A DNA stretch of 64,000 nt from Promineifilum sp. (GTDB lineage: Bacteria; Chloroflexota; Anaerolineae; Promineifilales; Promineifilaceae): assembly GCA_020634335.1 (NCBI GenBank), contig JACKBY010000004.1, positions 124,001-188,000 of the forward strand, written 5' to 3'. The notes under the pieces are model-generated. The model had not been told where the DNA came from. It did not search any database and saw nothing but the letters and a program-made list of their open reading frames with translations. The translations under genes were made by a program, and so were the position numbers. Below, piece after piece: positions 1-9,347 of the stretch; position 1 is the stretch's first letter, and the number at the start of each line of letters is the position of its first letter.

Positions 1-906
1 GTACATGTTGGCGTTGTTAATGGCGATTGTGGCATAGCCGCCCAGCGCCGATAGCGCCCGCGTATCGTTGCTGTCGAACGAGGAATCCTTGATCTGGTTC
101 GTGACGCCCAGTACGCCGATGGGCTTATTCTGCAAGATCAAGGGGACGTAGATCAACGATTTGACCAGCAGGGCAGTGTGGGTCCGTTTCCATTGCGAAT
201 CGGCACCGATGGCAATGGCGCGCTTGGTTTGCAAAACCTGACCGGCAAGGCTATCGGTGACGCGCTTGCGCATCGAGCGGGCCTTCGAGTCCAGATTCTT
301 CGAGGCGCGGATGTAAAGTTCGCCGCGATCCTCGTCCAGAAGCATCAGCGAGCCTTCCTCGGCCCCCACCACGTAGACGGCCGCCTCCACCACGCGCTGG
401 AGCACTTCTTCCAGATCGAGCGACGAAGAGACGGATTTGCCTACGCCATAGAGGACGTTCAACTCCTGCGCCCGACGCTGGAGCTGCGAATTGCTCTCCA
501 TCAGCTGTTCCACCAACTGATCGCGCTCTTTTTGTAGCCGGCTTTCCCGCAGTGCCTTGTCCACCGACTCGCTAAGCTCTTCGGCGTCAATCGGCTTGAT
601 GATGTAGTCCTTTATCCCCAGGCGAAACGCGCGCACGGCCGTGTCTTCCGACCCCTCACCGGTAATCAGGATGGCCGGAATATCGATACTTCGCTCGCGG
701 AGCTTCTGGAGCACCTGCAAGCCAGTCAGGCCGGGCATCTGCTGGTCGGTGATCATCAGGTCAGGCTCTTTGGCAATAGCCAGCTCCAACCCCATCATGC
801 CATCAGATGCCGCCAGGACTTCAAAGCCTTTGGGCCGTAGGATATTCTCGACGAGGAAGTCTCGAATATCCGGGGAATCGTCAATAACCAATACTCGTTC
901 GTACAT
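1..906 (-). CDS. Response regulator with REC and GAF domains, cut by left edge
   Basis: I read this gene directly from the minus strand. It starts at ATG 904-906 and stays open to base 1, giving at least 302 residues. Residues 1-120 form a receiver domain: start VLVIDDSPD with the acidic pair, phospho-acceptor Asp in LMITDQQMPG, Thr in ILITGEG and Lys in YIIKPID. A short coiled coil (about 125-160) leads into a GAF domain that begins near LNVLYGVGKSVSSSLDLEE and continues to the edge. The output domain, perhaps an adenylyl/diguanylyl cyclase, a kinase or none, lies outside the window. It is divergent from the solute-binding protein gene at 1037, so it probably has its own promoter in 907-1036. 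The fold assignment is firm; the signalling output is unknown. Confidence 0.9.
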   Translation of the reverse strand, partial: MYERVLVIDDSPDIRDFLVENILRPKGFEVLAASDGMMGLELAIAKEPDLMITDQQMPGLTGLQVLQKLRERSIDIPAILITGEGSEDTAVRAFRLGIKDYIIKPIDAEELSESVDKALRESRLQKERDQLVEQLMESNSQLQRRAQELNVLYGVGKSVSSSLDLEEVLQRVVEAAVYVVGAEEGSLMLLDEDRGELYIRASKNLDSKARSMRKRVTDSLAGQVLQTKRAIAIGADSQWKRTHTALLVKSLIYVPLILQNKPIGVLGVTNQIKDSSFDSNDTRALSALGGYATIAINNANMY

Positions 907-1036
907 ATACGTGTGTCCGCTCGCCGGTTCGCGAACGCCGGCGAGCCATGCATATATTACTACTCGGATAATATCAAGGCAACTGTGCTCACTTCCGCTT
1001 GTCGCCCGGCTCAGTCTGATATAGCATGAATCACCG

Positions 1037-2965
1037 ATGCTCAACACAGTTGTTCATAGTCCATCTGCGTGGATGCGGATGTTCCGATGGCTTCACCCGG
1101 CGGCCGCGCTGCTGGCTGTTGTGCTTTTATTGGGAACCAGTTGCCGGCAGAATGGCGACGCGGCCGTGGATATTAGCGCGGCCGTGGATACCACCACCAC
1201 GCCCCAGCCCACCCCCGGTAGAGTGCAGAACATCGTGACGCGACTCGTCGAACAGATCACCTTTGTCACCAGCACCCCCGACCCCCTGGCTCCATCAACC
1301 GAGGAAACAACGCCGGTCGTTCTGGATATTAGCCTGACCGGCGAGCTACCCGACCTTGACCCCGGCCTGGCCGAGCGCCAATCGCAGCTGGAGCTGACGC
1401 AAAACCTATTCGTCGGGCTGACGAACTACGATCCGGACACGAACACCATTGAACCGGAACTGGCCTCAACGTGGGCGCTTGGCGCCGATGGAACGACCTG
1501 GACCTTTAACCTGCGTGACGACATCTATTGGGTACGCCCCCGAGGGCCAGGCCCGGGTCGCGATGGGTTGTGGGGAGCGACGCAGGTTCGCCCGGTCACG
1601 GCCGACGATGTTGTGTACGCCGTACAAAGGCAGTGCAGCCGCGAGGCCAACACCCCCGTGGCCTTTTCATTGTTTATTATCCGGGGGTGCGAGGCCGTTT
1701 TCACCACCCTAGAACCCACTGAGGCCCAGATCAAAGCCATCGGTATCGAGTCGCTCGATCCCACGACCCTGCAGATCCACCTGACAAAGCCCGCGGGATA
1801 CTTTCTGACGTTGACGAGCATGCCGTTCTTTCAGCCGGTGCCGGCCGATATGGTGGCCGAAAACGGGAACGAGTGGCTGGACGCCATCGGTGAGTATAGT
1901 ACCGGCTGGCAGACGCCCGACAATTTGGTGACCTCCGGCCCCTACCTCCCGGTATCAAACCAATTCACGTCACAGTACGTCGTACTCCACCGCAATCCGC
2001 TGTGGCCTCTGGAACGGCCAGGAAATGTCGACGTGGTCAATATCACCTTTCTTGATGAACAGGATGCATTCGAGATGTGGCAAGAGCGGCTTCTCGACAT
2101 CGCCCCTTTGCCGCCGGACGAAAGCGAAGCCTTCAAGCAACGCTCCGCAATCAAGGTCAAGACGATACCGGATCAGGTCTTGTTCTACCTCGGATTCAAC
2201 TTCGACAGCGGGGTATTCAGAGAAGCAGAAGTCAGGCGCGCGTTCAGCGCCGCCATCGATCGACAAGTCCTGCTCGACGAGCTCTACGACGGCCGCGGCC
2301 TCGCCATGCGCCACGCCTCCGTGCCCGGCATGGTGGCCGCCATCCCGTTCGAAGAGCTTGGCGTAGGCTATAGCCCTGACTTTGCCCGGCAACAGATGGC
2401 CGCCAGTTCGTTTCGCTCTTGCCGGCTTCTGCCGGAAATTACCTTCCTCGTGAGCTCGGCCGATCTCTCGCTGCTACAGGCGGAGATCATTCGCAACATG
2501 TGGGTGGAGGAACTGGAGTGTGTAAAAGAAAATATCCACATCCAACAGGTGCAGTTTGGCGGATTGCTGGCCGGAACGCAACAGGATGCCACCGACCGGC
2601 CGGATTTGTGGGAGCTGGCCTGGGCACCCACCTTCCCGGACGCCAAGAACCTGATCACCGACCTGCTCCATTGTGACGAAAGCGAAAACCGCCAGAATCG
2701 GCCTTGTTCCGCGGCCGATTCGCTGCTGGATCAGGCCGGGACAGTGGTTGACCCAGTTGAGCGGATGAGTCGCTATCGCCAGGCCGAGTCCCAATTTTTC
2801 AACGAGACCGGATCGTTTCCCATCGCGCCGTTATACGTTCGCGCCCGGGAGATCGTGGTCCACGACTGGATCAATTTTTCGCCCGTGGCCTTTGGTGGTC
2901 AGCAATGGGATCGGATTATGCTGGACGCATCTCTGAAAGAACTGGAAAGAAGCCTGACCCAATGA
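1037..2965 (+). CDS. ABC transporter substrate-binding lipoprotein, SBP family 5
   Basis: This is a 642-residue secreted protein of the oligopeptide/dipeptide-binding family (SBP_bac_5). An N-terminal hydrophobic segment ends in LLLGTSC, a lipobox-like Cys, followed by a Thr/Pro-rich linker. The body shows family landmarks: NLFVGLTNYDPDT, TWTFNLRDDIYW, VTADDVVYAVQRQ and RRAFSAAIDRQVLLDELYDGRG. It probably delivers peptides or similar solutes to an ABC importer, but no permease or ATPase gene is adjacent, so it is an orphan here. ATG 1073 or 1079 would place the signal peptide closer to the N-terminus and may be the true start. Its stop codon overlaps the ATG of rsmG by four bases, so the two are probably co-translated. 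Confidence 0.9.
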   Translation: MLNTVVHSPSAWMRMFRWLHPAAALLAVVLLLGTSCRQNGDAAVDISAAVDTTTTPQPTPGRVQNIVTRLVEQITFVTSTPDPLAPSTEETTPVVLDISLTGELPDLDPGLAERQSQLELTQNLFVGLTNYDPDTNTIEPELASTWALGADGTTWTFNLRDDIYWVRPRGPGPGRDGLWGATQVRPVTADDVVYAVQRQCSREANTPVAFSLFIIRGCEAVFTTLEPTEAQIKAIGIESLDPTTLQIHLTKPAGYFLTLTSMPFFQPVPADMVAENGNEWLDAIGEYSTGWQTPDNLVTSGPYLPVSNQFTSQYVVLHRNPLWPLERPGNVDVVNITFLDEQDAFEMWQERLLDIAPLPPDESEAFKQRSAIKVKTIPDQVLFYLGFNFDSGVFREAEVRRAFSAAIDRQVLLDELYDGRGLAMRHASVPGMVAAIPFEELGVGYSPDFARQQMAASSFRSCRLLPEITFLVSSADLSLLQAEIIRNMWVEELECVKENIHIQQVQFGGLLAGTQQDATDRPDLWELAWAPTFPDAKNLITDLLHCDESENRQNRPCSAADSLLDQAGTVVDPVERMSRYRQAESQFFNETGSFPIAPLYVRAREIVVHDWINFSPVAFGGQQWDRIMLDASLKELERSLTQ

Positions 2966-3669
2966 ACGACTTGGCAGGCTGGGCACAGTCGTTTGATCTC
3001 CACTTAACAACTGACCAGTTGAGACAATTCGACGTCTACGAGCGATTGTTGCTGGAGTGGAACGACCGAATCTCGTTAACCGCCATTCGCGGCCCGCACG
3101 AGATTCGCATCCGTCACTTTCTCGATTCGCTCACGTGTGCAACGGTGACCGGCTCGCTGGCTGAGTGCTCCATGATCGACGTTGGTAGTGGCGCGGGTTT
3201 CCCCGGCCTCCCGCTCAAGATCTTGTTCCCCGGACTCCGGCTGACGATGATGGACAGCATCGGCAAAAAAGCCCGCTTTCTGGAATTGGTGGTTCGGGAA
3301 CTGGGGTTACGAGATGTCACGGTGTTGGCCGAAAGGGCCGAAACGCTGGGCCACTCCCCAACCTACCGGGCCACGTTCGACTGGGCCACAGCGCGCGCCG
3401 TGGCCGAACTACGCGTGCTGGCCGAGCTCCTGTTGCCCTTCGTGCGTGTGGAAGGCCACGTACTGGCCCAGAAGGGAGAAAGCGCCCGGCAAGAAATGAC
3501 GGTCGCCGCGACAGCCATTGCCACATTGGGCGGTGGTGAAACAACAATTACCGGCGTTCGCCTGCCCGAAACCGAGCAGACTCACTATCTAATCGTAATA
3601 GCCAAACAGCAGCCGACGGACGACCGGTACCCTCGTCGGGTCGGGATGCCCGCCAAGCGGCCGCTCTAG
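2962..3669 (+). CDS. rsmG: 16S rRNA (guanine527-N7)-methyltransferase RsmG
   Basis: This 235-residue protein is RsmG (GidB), which uses S-adenosylmethionine to methylate N7 of G527 in 16S rRNA. Motif I is VGSGAGFPGLPLKI near residues 73-86, after the conserved FLDSLT segment. DWATARAVAELRVL and the VLAQKG region are also typical. The start is ATG 2962, in an ATGA overlap with the upstream lipoprotein gene, and it gives the normal family length. The gene converges on recF and overlaps it by four bases. Identification is firm. Confidence 0.96.
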   Translation: MNDLAGWAQSFDLHLTTDQLRQFDVYERLLLEWNDRISLTAIRGPHEIRIRHFLDSLTCATVTGSLAECSMIDVGSGAGFPGLPLKILFPGLRLTMMDSIGKKARFLELVVRELGLRDVTVLAERAETLGHSPTYRATFDWATARAVAELRVLAELLLPFVRVEGHVLAQKGESARQEMTVAATAIATLGGGETTITGVRLPETEQTHYLIVIAKQQPTDDRYPRRVGMPAKRPL

Positions 3670-4922
3670 GGCGCGTCAACCGCAACGCGCCCGCCTCTGA
3701 TCAGTAGATTCGTCGCCTCCGTCAGAAATTCAACCGGGAACATGCCGGGGTCGGTCGCCGTCAACAGGGCCTGCGCCATTTCCTTCTCGCGCACCTGGTC
3801 GGCCACGTAGGCCAGCAGCGCGCCCCGCCGGTGCAGATCAAGCTCGGCGATTACCTCGTCCAGCAGCAGAATAGGCACGTCGGCCGTAGTAGCCTTCATC
3901 CAGTTTATCTCGGCCAGCTTCAGGGCCAGAATCGCCGTGCGCACCTGCCCTCGAGAACCAAATTGCCCCAGATTTTTGCCGTTGACCAGGATCGCCCAGT
4001 CGTCGCGGTGGGGGCCCACGGTGGAGGAACCACGCGCCAGATCAGCCGCTCGCGCGGCCGTCAGCTCGGCCGCCAATCGCTCCTGAATCGCCCCGACGGA
4101 CTGTTCCGCCTGCAACCAATCGCCGTCGGACAGCTGCTCGCCGGTTGTTTTGCGGTTGTTAGCGTGCCAGCCGGGTAAATAACCCAGACGCAGCGATTCT
4201 TTGCCGCCGATGAGGTCCTGAAAATAAATCTCTTGCGACTGGTAGGCCATCTCTCGAAGGAACTGCGCTCGCCGCTGCACCACGCGGCTCCCTGGCTCGA
4301 TTAGCTTGTCAGTCAGTATTTGCAGTAAATCGGCCGAGTCGCGCACTTGCCCCTCGGCCATGCGTCGCAGTAACGCATTACGTTGTTCCAACACCTTGTT
4401 ATAAGCCGAAAGATCGCGGCAATAGTCGGCGTCCACTTGACAAAGGGTGACGTTCATGTAACGCCGGCGGTTGACCGGCGGCCCCGTCGCTAGATCGACA
4501 TCCTCCGGCAAGAACAGCACCACACGCAGCTTGCCCAGCAAATCCATCAGCCGCACCTTGCGCCGGTTGATCAGGGCCTCACGACGAAACCCGCCCGTTC
4601 CATTGCCGGCCCAGTTGCCTCGCTCCTCAACGATCAGTCGCATTTCCAGGTGCAGCGGCGTGTCGGGCTCGGGCTTTTGAACATCGGCCACGAGCCGCCC
4701 AACTACCACCGGTTCATCGGTCAGCAGCGCGTCCCAGTTGAGCAACTGCTGATCCTGGCTGGCATGAGGCGAGCGGGTTGTCGCCAGAAAATAGATCGCC
4801 TCCAGCAGGTTGGTCTTTCCCTGAGCGTTGTCCCCATGCAACAAGATCACGCCGCCCGGCAGGTCCAGCTCCAGGCGGGAGTAATTGCGAAAGTTCGTCA
4901 ACGATAGGCGGCGCACTTGCAT
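3666..4922 (-). CDS. recF: DNA replication and repair protein RecF
   Basis: RecF is an SMC-like ATPase that helps load RecA at single-stranded gaps. This copy has 418 residues from ATG 4922, where MQVRRLSLTNFRNY matches the family N-terminus. Walker A is GDNAQGKTNLLEAI, the signature region lies around FGSRGQVRTAILALKLAE, and Walker B is ILLLDEVIAELD. An in-frame upstream start would add 31 residues that do not resemble RecF. Minus-strand TACAAT near 4973-4978 may be its -10 element. The gene lies next to rsmG rather than dnaN or gyrB, at least within view. Slightly longer than the usual 360-380 residues, with an insert after the Walker A region. Confidence 0.95.
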   Translation of the reverse strand: MQVRRLSLTNFRNYSRLELDLPGGVILLHGDNAQGKTNLLEAIYFLATTRSPHASQDQQLLNWDALLTDEPVVVGRLVADVQKPEPDTPLHLEMRLIVEERGNWAGNGTGGFRREALINRRKVRLMDLLGKLRVVLFLPEDVDLATGPPVNRRRYMNVTLCQVDADYCRDLSAYNKVLEQRNALLRRMAEGQVRDSADLLQILTDKLIEPGSRVVQRRAQFLREMAYQSQEIYFQDLIGGKESLRLGYLPGWHANNRKTTGEQLSDGDWLQAEQSVGAIQERLAAELTAARAADLARGSSTVGPHRDDWAILVNGKNLGQFGSRGQVRTAILALKLAEINWMKATTADVPILLLDEVIAELDLHRRGALLAYVADQVREKEMAQALLTATDPGMFPVEFLTEATNLLIRGGRVAVDAP

Positions 4923-5173
4923 GGAGGAAAAGATAAAGCCAAATGACCGGATAGGCAAGCGCGGGCGGCTCAAATTGTATGTACCTGAGAGAGGTTGCGA
5001 TCGGTCGGCTCCCATGCTATGCTTTTCTATCAGACTCGCGGTGTGCGTCGGCCGCCGTCAAGGATTGACTCCACGTCGGCCAACAAACCATCAGAAGAAC
5101 AGGCAACTTTTGCCAACAATAAAGCAGGGGACAATGAATCCTGTTCCGCTGCTGGAGAAGTAAAAAGCAACGA
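4923..5173. promoter_or_regulatory. Divergent intergenic region between recF and a sulfatase-like gene
   Basis: This 251-bp gap holds the start regions of two divergent genes. On the minus strand a TACAAT-like hexamer near 4973-4978 could serve recF. On the plus strand a purine-rich GGAGAAG (5154-5160) lies about 13 bases before the hydrolase ATG and may be its ribosome-binding site. A short open frame, 4995-5177, ends in an ATGA overlap with the hydrolase, but its composition looks non-coding. Confidence 0.4.
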
Positions 5174-6763
5174 ATGACTTCGCCGGACATCATTTTTATC
5201 GTGCTGGATACACAGCGGGCCGACCGGCTGGGAGCCTATGGGCACACAAGACCCACCAGCCCCAACATCGACCGCTTCGCCGGCGAAGGCGCGCTTTTTG
5301 AACAGGCTGTTTCGCCCGCGCAGTGGACGATTCCCAGCCACGCCTCGCTCTTCACCGGCCTTTACCCCACCTCCCATGGGGTCACACAATCGTCGCAAAG
5401 CCTCAGCGCGGGGCGGCCGCATTTGGCCGAGATCGTGCGCGACCTCGGCTACGAGACCATCGGTTTTTGCAATAATCCCCTCGTCGGTGTCCTTAATAAC
5501 GGCTTTAAACGCGGCTTCCAGACATTCTACAATTACGGTGGCGCATTCCCCAGCGTACCGGACAGCTCCAACCCCTGGCCCTGGCCGGTCAGCCGGCTGG
5601 CCGAAGCGTACACCCAATTTCTGCGCCGCATCTCCTACCCCATCCAGAACTTCATCGGCCGTTCCGATCTGGCCTTTCGTATCTCCCTCAATGCCTGGCT
5701 GACACCCTTGTGGTCAAAGATGGCTAACTTCAAGGGGCAGAACGAGCGGTCGGTCTACGACGTCGTCAGCTTTCTGGAGCAACGGGAGGATGCCACCGAC
5801 CGGCCGTTATTCCTTTTCATGAACCTGATGGAAACGCACCTGCCGTTTTGGGCGCCGGGCGAATTCGTAGATCGTATCGCGCCCTACTTTCGCCATAGCA
5901 AAGAGGCGCGCGCAGTCATGCGCACCTGGAATCGGGAAGCCTACCGTTGGGCCGCGCCGCTGTCCGAACCACTGACCGAATTGGAAAGTCGCGTGCTCAA
6001 TGACATGTACGATGCAGAAGTGGCCTACCAGGATCACTATCTGGGGACGCTCTTCGACACACTGGCCCAGCGGCGGCGGCGCAACGACACTCTGACGGTG
6101 ATCGTGGCCGACCACGGCGACGGCCTGGGCGATCACGGCTTTTTCGGCCATGCGTTTGTCGCCTACGAAGAGCTTGTCCACGTACCGTTGATTCTCCATT
6201 GGCCGGGGCGCGTCTCCGCCGGCACGCGCGTCGACACGCCCGTCAGCACGCGCCGCGTCTTTCACACGATGATCGATGCCGCCGACCCCTCAGCCGCGCT
6301 CGGCGATGCGTTGGACGCGGCCAACACACGACGCCTCAGCCTGCGCCACACACTGAGCGGCCGCGACCCGGAACAACAAACGGCATTTAGCGAAGTCTAT
6401 CCACCGCTCAACTTTGTCAAAGCCATCGAGTCGCGCCGGCCCGAACTCCTGACTCACTTCCGTTGTATGGCTACACGGCGAGCCGTAGTTCGACCGTCCA
6501 GAGAACGCGACGGTGCGCCGCTCAAGTTAATCGAAGTTGATGACGTGGCCGAAGAACTTTACAACCTGACGACAGATCCCCTGGAAACCGTCAATACCCT
6601 GGCTGAGGAGCCGGCAATCGTCGCCGCGCTCGAAATCACATTGGAACAAATGGCCCAACGCGTCGCGCGTGAGCGCGATTCACAGCCCGCGGGGGCAGCC
6701 ATCGACCTGGAGGGTGACGAGTTGCTTCGCCAGCGGTTGCGCGGGTTGGGCTATCTGGAATAA
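5174..6763 (+). CDS. Sulfatase / alkaline phosphatase superfamily hydrolase
   Basis: This 529-residue protein has the sulfatase fold. The start DIIFIVLDTQRADRLGAYG carries the first metal ligands, the segment near 51-62 is the active-site region, and ADHGDGLGDHGFFGH with EELVHVPLILHWPG supplies the later metal ligands. The position normally held by the formylglycine-forming Cys or Ser appears to be Thr52 (T-I-P-S-H-A-S-L-F-T-G), and the following Arg of CxPxR is His56. Thr is the nucleophile in related phosphotransferases and phosphatases, so true sulfate-ester hydrolysis is doubtful. No signal peptide is seen, so it is probably cytoplasmic. The substrate cannot be inferred from the neighbours. 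Confidence 0.85.
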   Translation: MTSPDIIFIVLDTQRADRLGAYGHTRPTSPNIDRFAGEGALFEQAVSPAQWTIPSHASLFTGLYPTSHGVTQSSQSLSAGRPHLAEIVRDLGYETIGFCNNPLVGVLNNGFKRGFQTFYNYGGAFPSVPDSSNPWPWPVSRLAEAYTQFLRRISYPIQNFIGRSDLAFRISLNAWLTPLWSKMANFKGQNERSVYDVVSFLEQREDATDRPLFLFMNLMETHLPFWAPGEFVDRIAPYFRHSKEARAVMRTWNREAYRWAAPLSEPLTELESRVLNDMYDAEVAYQDHYLGTLFDTLAQRRRRNDTLTVIVADHGDGLGDHGFFGHAFVAYEELVHVPLILHWPGRVSAGTRVDTPVSTRRVFHTMIDAADPSAALGDALDAANTRRLSLRHTLSGRDPEQQTAFSEVYPPLNFVKAIESRRPELLTHFRCMATRRAVVRPSRERDGAPLKLIEVDDVAEELYNLTTDPLETVNTLAEEPAIVAALEITLEQMAQRVARERDSQPAGAAIDLEGDELLRQRLRGLGYLE

Positions 6764-6839
6764 TTAGTCATCATTCGGCCGTGTGGAAAGGCTATGCCTT
6801 CACGACGGCGCGCAAAATTCAAAATCTTACGGGTGAACT

Positions 6840-7727
6840 ATGCTGGACGGAATCAACATCGATCCGATCGCCTTCACGATCCCCATCGGCGACGGGTTTC
6901 CCATTTACTGGTATGGAATCATCGTCACCTTGGGCATCGCTATCGGCGTGATCTGGGCCGCGCGCGAGATCACCAAACGCAACCAGAACGTCGATGAGTT
7001 TTTCAACGGCCTGATCATCGTCATCTTAAGCGGCTATATCTTCGCCCGTCTGACTTACGTCCTCCTGGAGGTCTTCGGCGGTCGCGGCGATCAGTTCCAG
7101 AGCTTTCTGGACGTGATCAACATCCGCTCCGGCGGCATCAATATCCTGGGCGGCTTCATCGGCGCGGCCGTCCTGGGCTGGCTCTACATTCGCCGGCGGC
7201 GGCTCAACTTCTGGCACTATGCCGACGTGGCCGGGCCGGCTTTGTTGATCGCTCAGGGCATCGGCCGGTGGGGCAACTTCATCAATCAGGAACTCTACGG
7301 CCCCCCGACCACGCGGCCTTGGGGTATCCTCATCGAAGCTCCCTATCGCCTGCCCCAATACTCCGATCTGACCCAGTTCCCCCTGGACACACGATTCCAC
7401 CCCACGTTCCTGTACGAATCTTTCTGGCTCATTCTTGGATTCGTCGTGCTGGTGTTTCTCAACAACAAATTTCGCGACAAGTGGCGGCCGGGAACGCTCT
7501 TCGGCGTGTTCCTGATTTGGTGGGGTGTCGGCCGCGCGTTCATCGAATTCTTCCGGCCCGACCAGCCGACCGTCGGCAGTTCAGCCATCACGTACTCGTT
7601 TCTGATGGCTTTTGGTCTGGCATTGACCGGCGTGTGGATCGTCTTGTCGCGCAACAACAGTGTTCCGCAGGTCTTCGGCCGCCGCCGCCAACGCGTCCTC
7701 AAGCCCAAACCGCGCCGCGAAAGATAA
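6840..7727 (+). CDS. lgt: Prolipoprotein diacylglyceryl transferase
   Basis: Lgt moves diacylglycerol from phosphatidylglycerol to the lipobox Cys of prolipoproteins, the first step of lipoprotein maturation in the membrane. This 295-residue polytopic protein has the signature GRWGNFINQELYGPPT and the conserved RSGGINILGGFIGA region, with about seven membrane segments and a basic C-terminal tail. A GGTGA sequence lies just before ATG 6840. Several likely substrates are in the window, for example the proteins at 1037, 29895, 37649 and 52144. Confidence 0.96.
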   Translation: MLDGINIDPIAFTIPIGDGFPIYWYGIIVTLGIAIGVIWAAREITKRNQNVDEFFNGLIIVILSGYIFARLTYVLLEVFGGRGDQFQSFLDVINIRSGGINILGGFIGAAVLGWLYIRRRRLNFWHYADVAGPALLIAQGIGRWGNFINQELYGPPTTRPWGILIEAPYRLPQYSDLTQFPLDTRFHPTFLYESFWLILGFVVLVFLNNKFRDKWRPGTLFGVFLIWWGVGRAFIEFFRPDQPTVGSSAITYSFLMAFGLALTGVWIVLSRNNSVPQVFGRRRQRVLKPKPRRER

Positions 7728-7763
7728 CAGCTCCGGCCCGTCGACGCCGGAAGGGAAAACAGG

Positions 7764-9266
7764 ATGAAATTTGCAGCGGACTTCGGCGAGTTGGCCCTGA
7801 CATTCGACGACGTATTGCTGGTGCCCGGCTACTCCCAGGTATTGCCGGCGGAAGTTAATCTGCGCACGCGCCTGATCGGCAACATCCACCTCAATGTGCC
7901 GGTCATGTCGGCGGCCATGGACACCGTCACCGAAGCGTCAATGGCTATCGGACTGGCGCGCCTGGGCGGCATCGGTGTCATTCACCGCAATCTGACGGCC
8001 GAAGAACAGGCCGAAGAGGTAGACAAGGTCAAGCGCTCCGAGTCGGGGATGATCGTCGATCCACTCACATTGCGCCCGGACGCCACCCTGGCCGACGCCG
8101 AGGCGTTGATGAGCCGCTATCACATATCCGGCATCCCCATCACCGACGAAGCCGGGCGACTGGTCGGCATCCTGACCAATCGCGACACGCGATTTGTCAT
8201 CCCCGGTAAGCAACCCATTGCGGAGTTTATGACGAGCGAAAACCTCGTCACGGCCCCGGTCGGCACCAGCCTCGAAGAAGCCAAAGCGATCCTGCACCGC
8301 CATCGCATCGAGAAATTGCCCCTGGTAGACGGCAACGGCCGTCTGAAGGGGCTGATCACCGTCAAGGACATCCTCAAAAAGATCGATTTTCCCGAAGGGG
8401 CCACAGACGAGCGCGGCCGCCTGCTATGCGCCGCCGCCATTGGGGTCGGCGACAGGGCGCTGTCCCGTCTCGATTTACTGGTTGAGGCTGGCGTGGATGC
8501 GGCGACCATCGATACCGCTCACGGCCACACACGCCTGGTCCTAGAAACCATTCAACAGGCTAAACGCCGCCACCCGCATCTGCCGATTATTGCCGGAAAC
8601 GTCGCCGGCGCCGAGGGCGCGCGCGACCTGATCGACGCCGGCGCAGAGGCGATCAAGGTCGGCATTGGGGCCGGCTCAATCTGCACCACACGCATCGTCG
8701 CCGGGGCCGGCGTGCCCCAGATGTCGGCCGTGGCCGCTTGCGCCGCAGTATGCCGGGCGCGTGACATTCCCCTGATCGCCGATGGAGGTGTCAAGTATAG
8801 CGGCGACATCGTCAAGGCTCTGGCCGCCGGGGCCGACGTGGTCATGCTCGGCTCGCTGTTGGCCGGCCTGGAAGAAAGTCCGGGCGAGATTATTCTCTAC
8901 GAAGGACGGCGCTACAAGGTCTATCGCGGCATGGGAAGCATGGGGGCCATGCAAGGCCACGGGGCAGACCGCTATGGCAGCGGCACGCCATCGCCGACCG
9001 GCGGCCCGGCCTCAGGTCAAATTCGCGATAAACTGGTGCCCGAAGGCGTGGAAGGCCAAGTGCCCTACAAGGGTCAATTGCGCGACGTCATTTATCAGAT
9101 GATGGGCGGCGTGCGTTCCGGCATGGGCTACGTCGGCGCTTGCAACCTGGCCGAACTGCGCGCCAAGGCCCAATTTGTGCGCATCTCCAATGCGGGTCTG
9201 CTGGAGAGCCACCCGCACGGCATCCTCATCACCAAGGAAGCGCCCAACTACCAGGCACGCCGCTAA
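7764..9266 (+). CDS. guaB: Inosine-5'-monophosphate dehydrogenase
   Basis: GuaB oxidises IMP to XMP with NAD, the committed step of GMP synthesis. The protein is 500 residues. Residues 12-90 and 215-480 form the TIM barrel, and about 95-205 form a pair of CBS domains. The catalytic loop is GIGAGSICTTR with Cys307, and the flap region GMGSMGAMQGHGADRYG is intact. GGAAGGG precedes ATG 7764. It lies 36 bp after lgt and close to purB, so two purine genes share this region, interrupted by a transporter. Confidence 0.97.
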   Translation: MKFAADFGELALTFDDVLLVPGYSQVLPAEVNLRTRLIGNIHLNVPVMSAAMDTVTEASMAIGLARLGGIGVIHRNLTAEEQAEEVDKVKRSESGMIVDPLTLRPDATLADAEALMSRYHISGIPITDEAGRLVGILTNRDTRFVIPGKQPIAEFMTSENLVTAPVGTSLEEAKAILHRHRIEKLPLVDGNGRLKGLITVKDILKKIDFPEGATDERGRLLCAAAIGVGDRALSRLDLLVEAGVDAATIDTAHGHTRLVLETIQQAKRRHPHLPIIAGNVAGAEGARDLIDAGAEAIKVGIGAGSICTTRIVAGAGVPQMSAVAACAAVCRARDIPLIADGGVKYSGDIVKALAAGADVVMLGSLLAGLEESPGEIILYEGRRYKVYRGMGSMGAMQGHGADRYGSGTPSPTGGPASGQIRDKLVPEGVEGQVPYKGQLRDVIYQMMGGVRSGMGYVGACNLAELRAKAQFVRISNAGLLESHPHGILITKEAPNYQARR

Positions 9267-9347
9267 CCTGTTCGCCATCGTCCAGGAGCCCCGTCGCCAG
9301 AGCAAAGTTCCCGGCGTCCGGGCGACTTTTCTTAAACGGATCCACTG

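Noticed and set aside
4995..5177. Possible 60-residue peptide overlapping the sulfatase-like start by ATGA
   Set aside because: It lies in the divergent promoter region, lacks a ribosome-binding site, and its composition looks like random translation.
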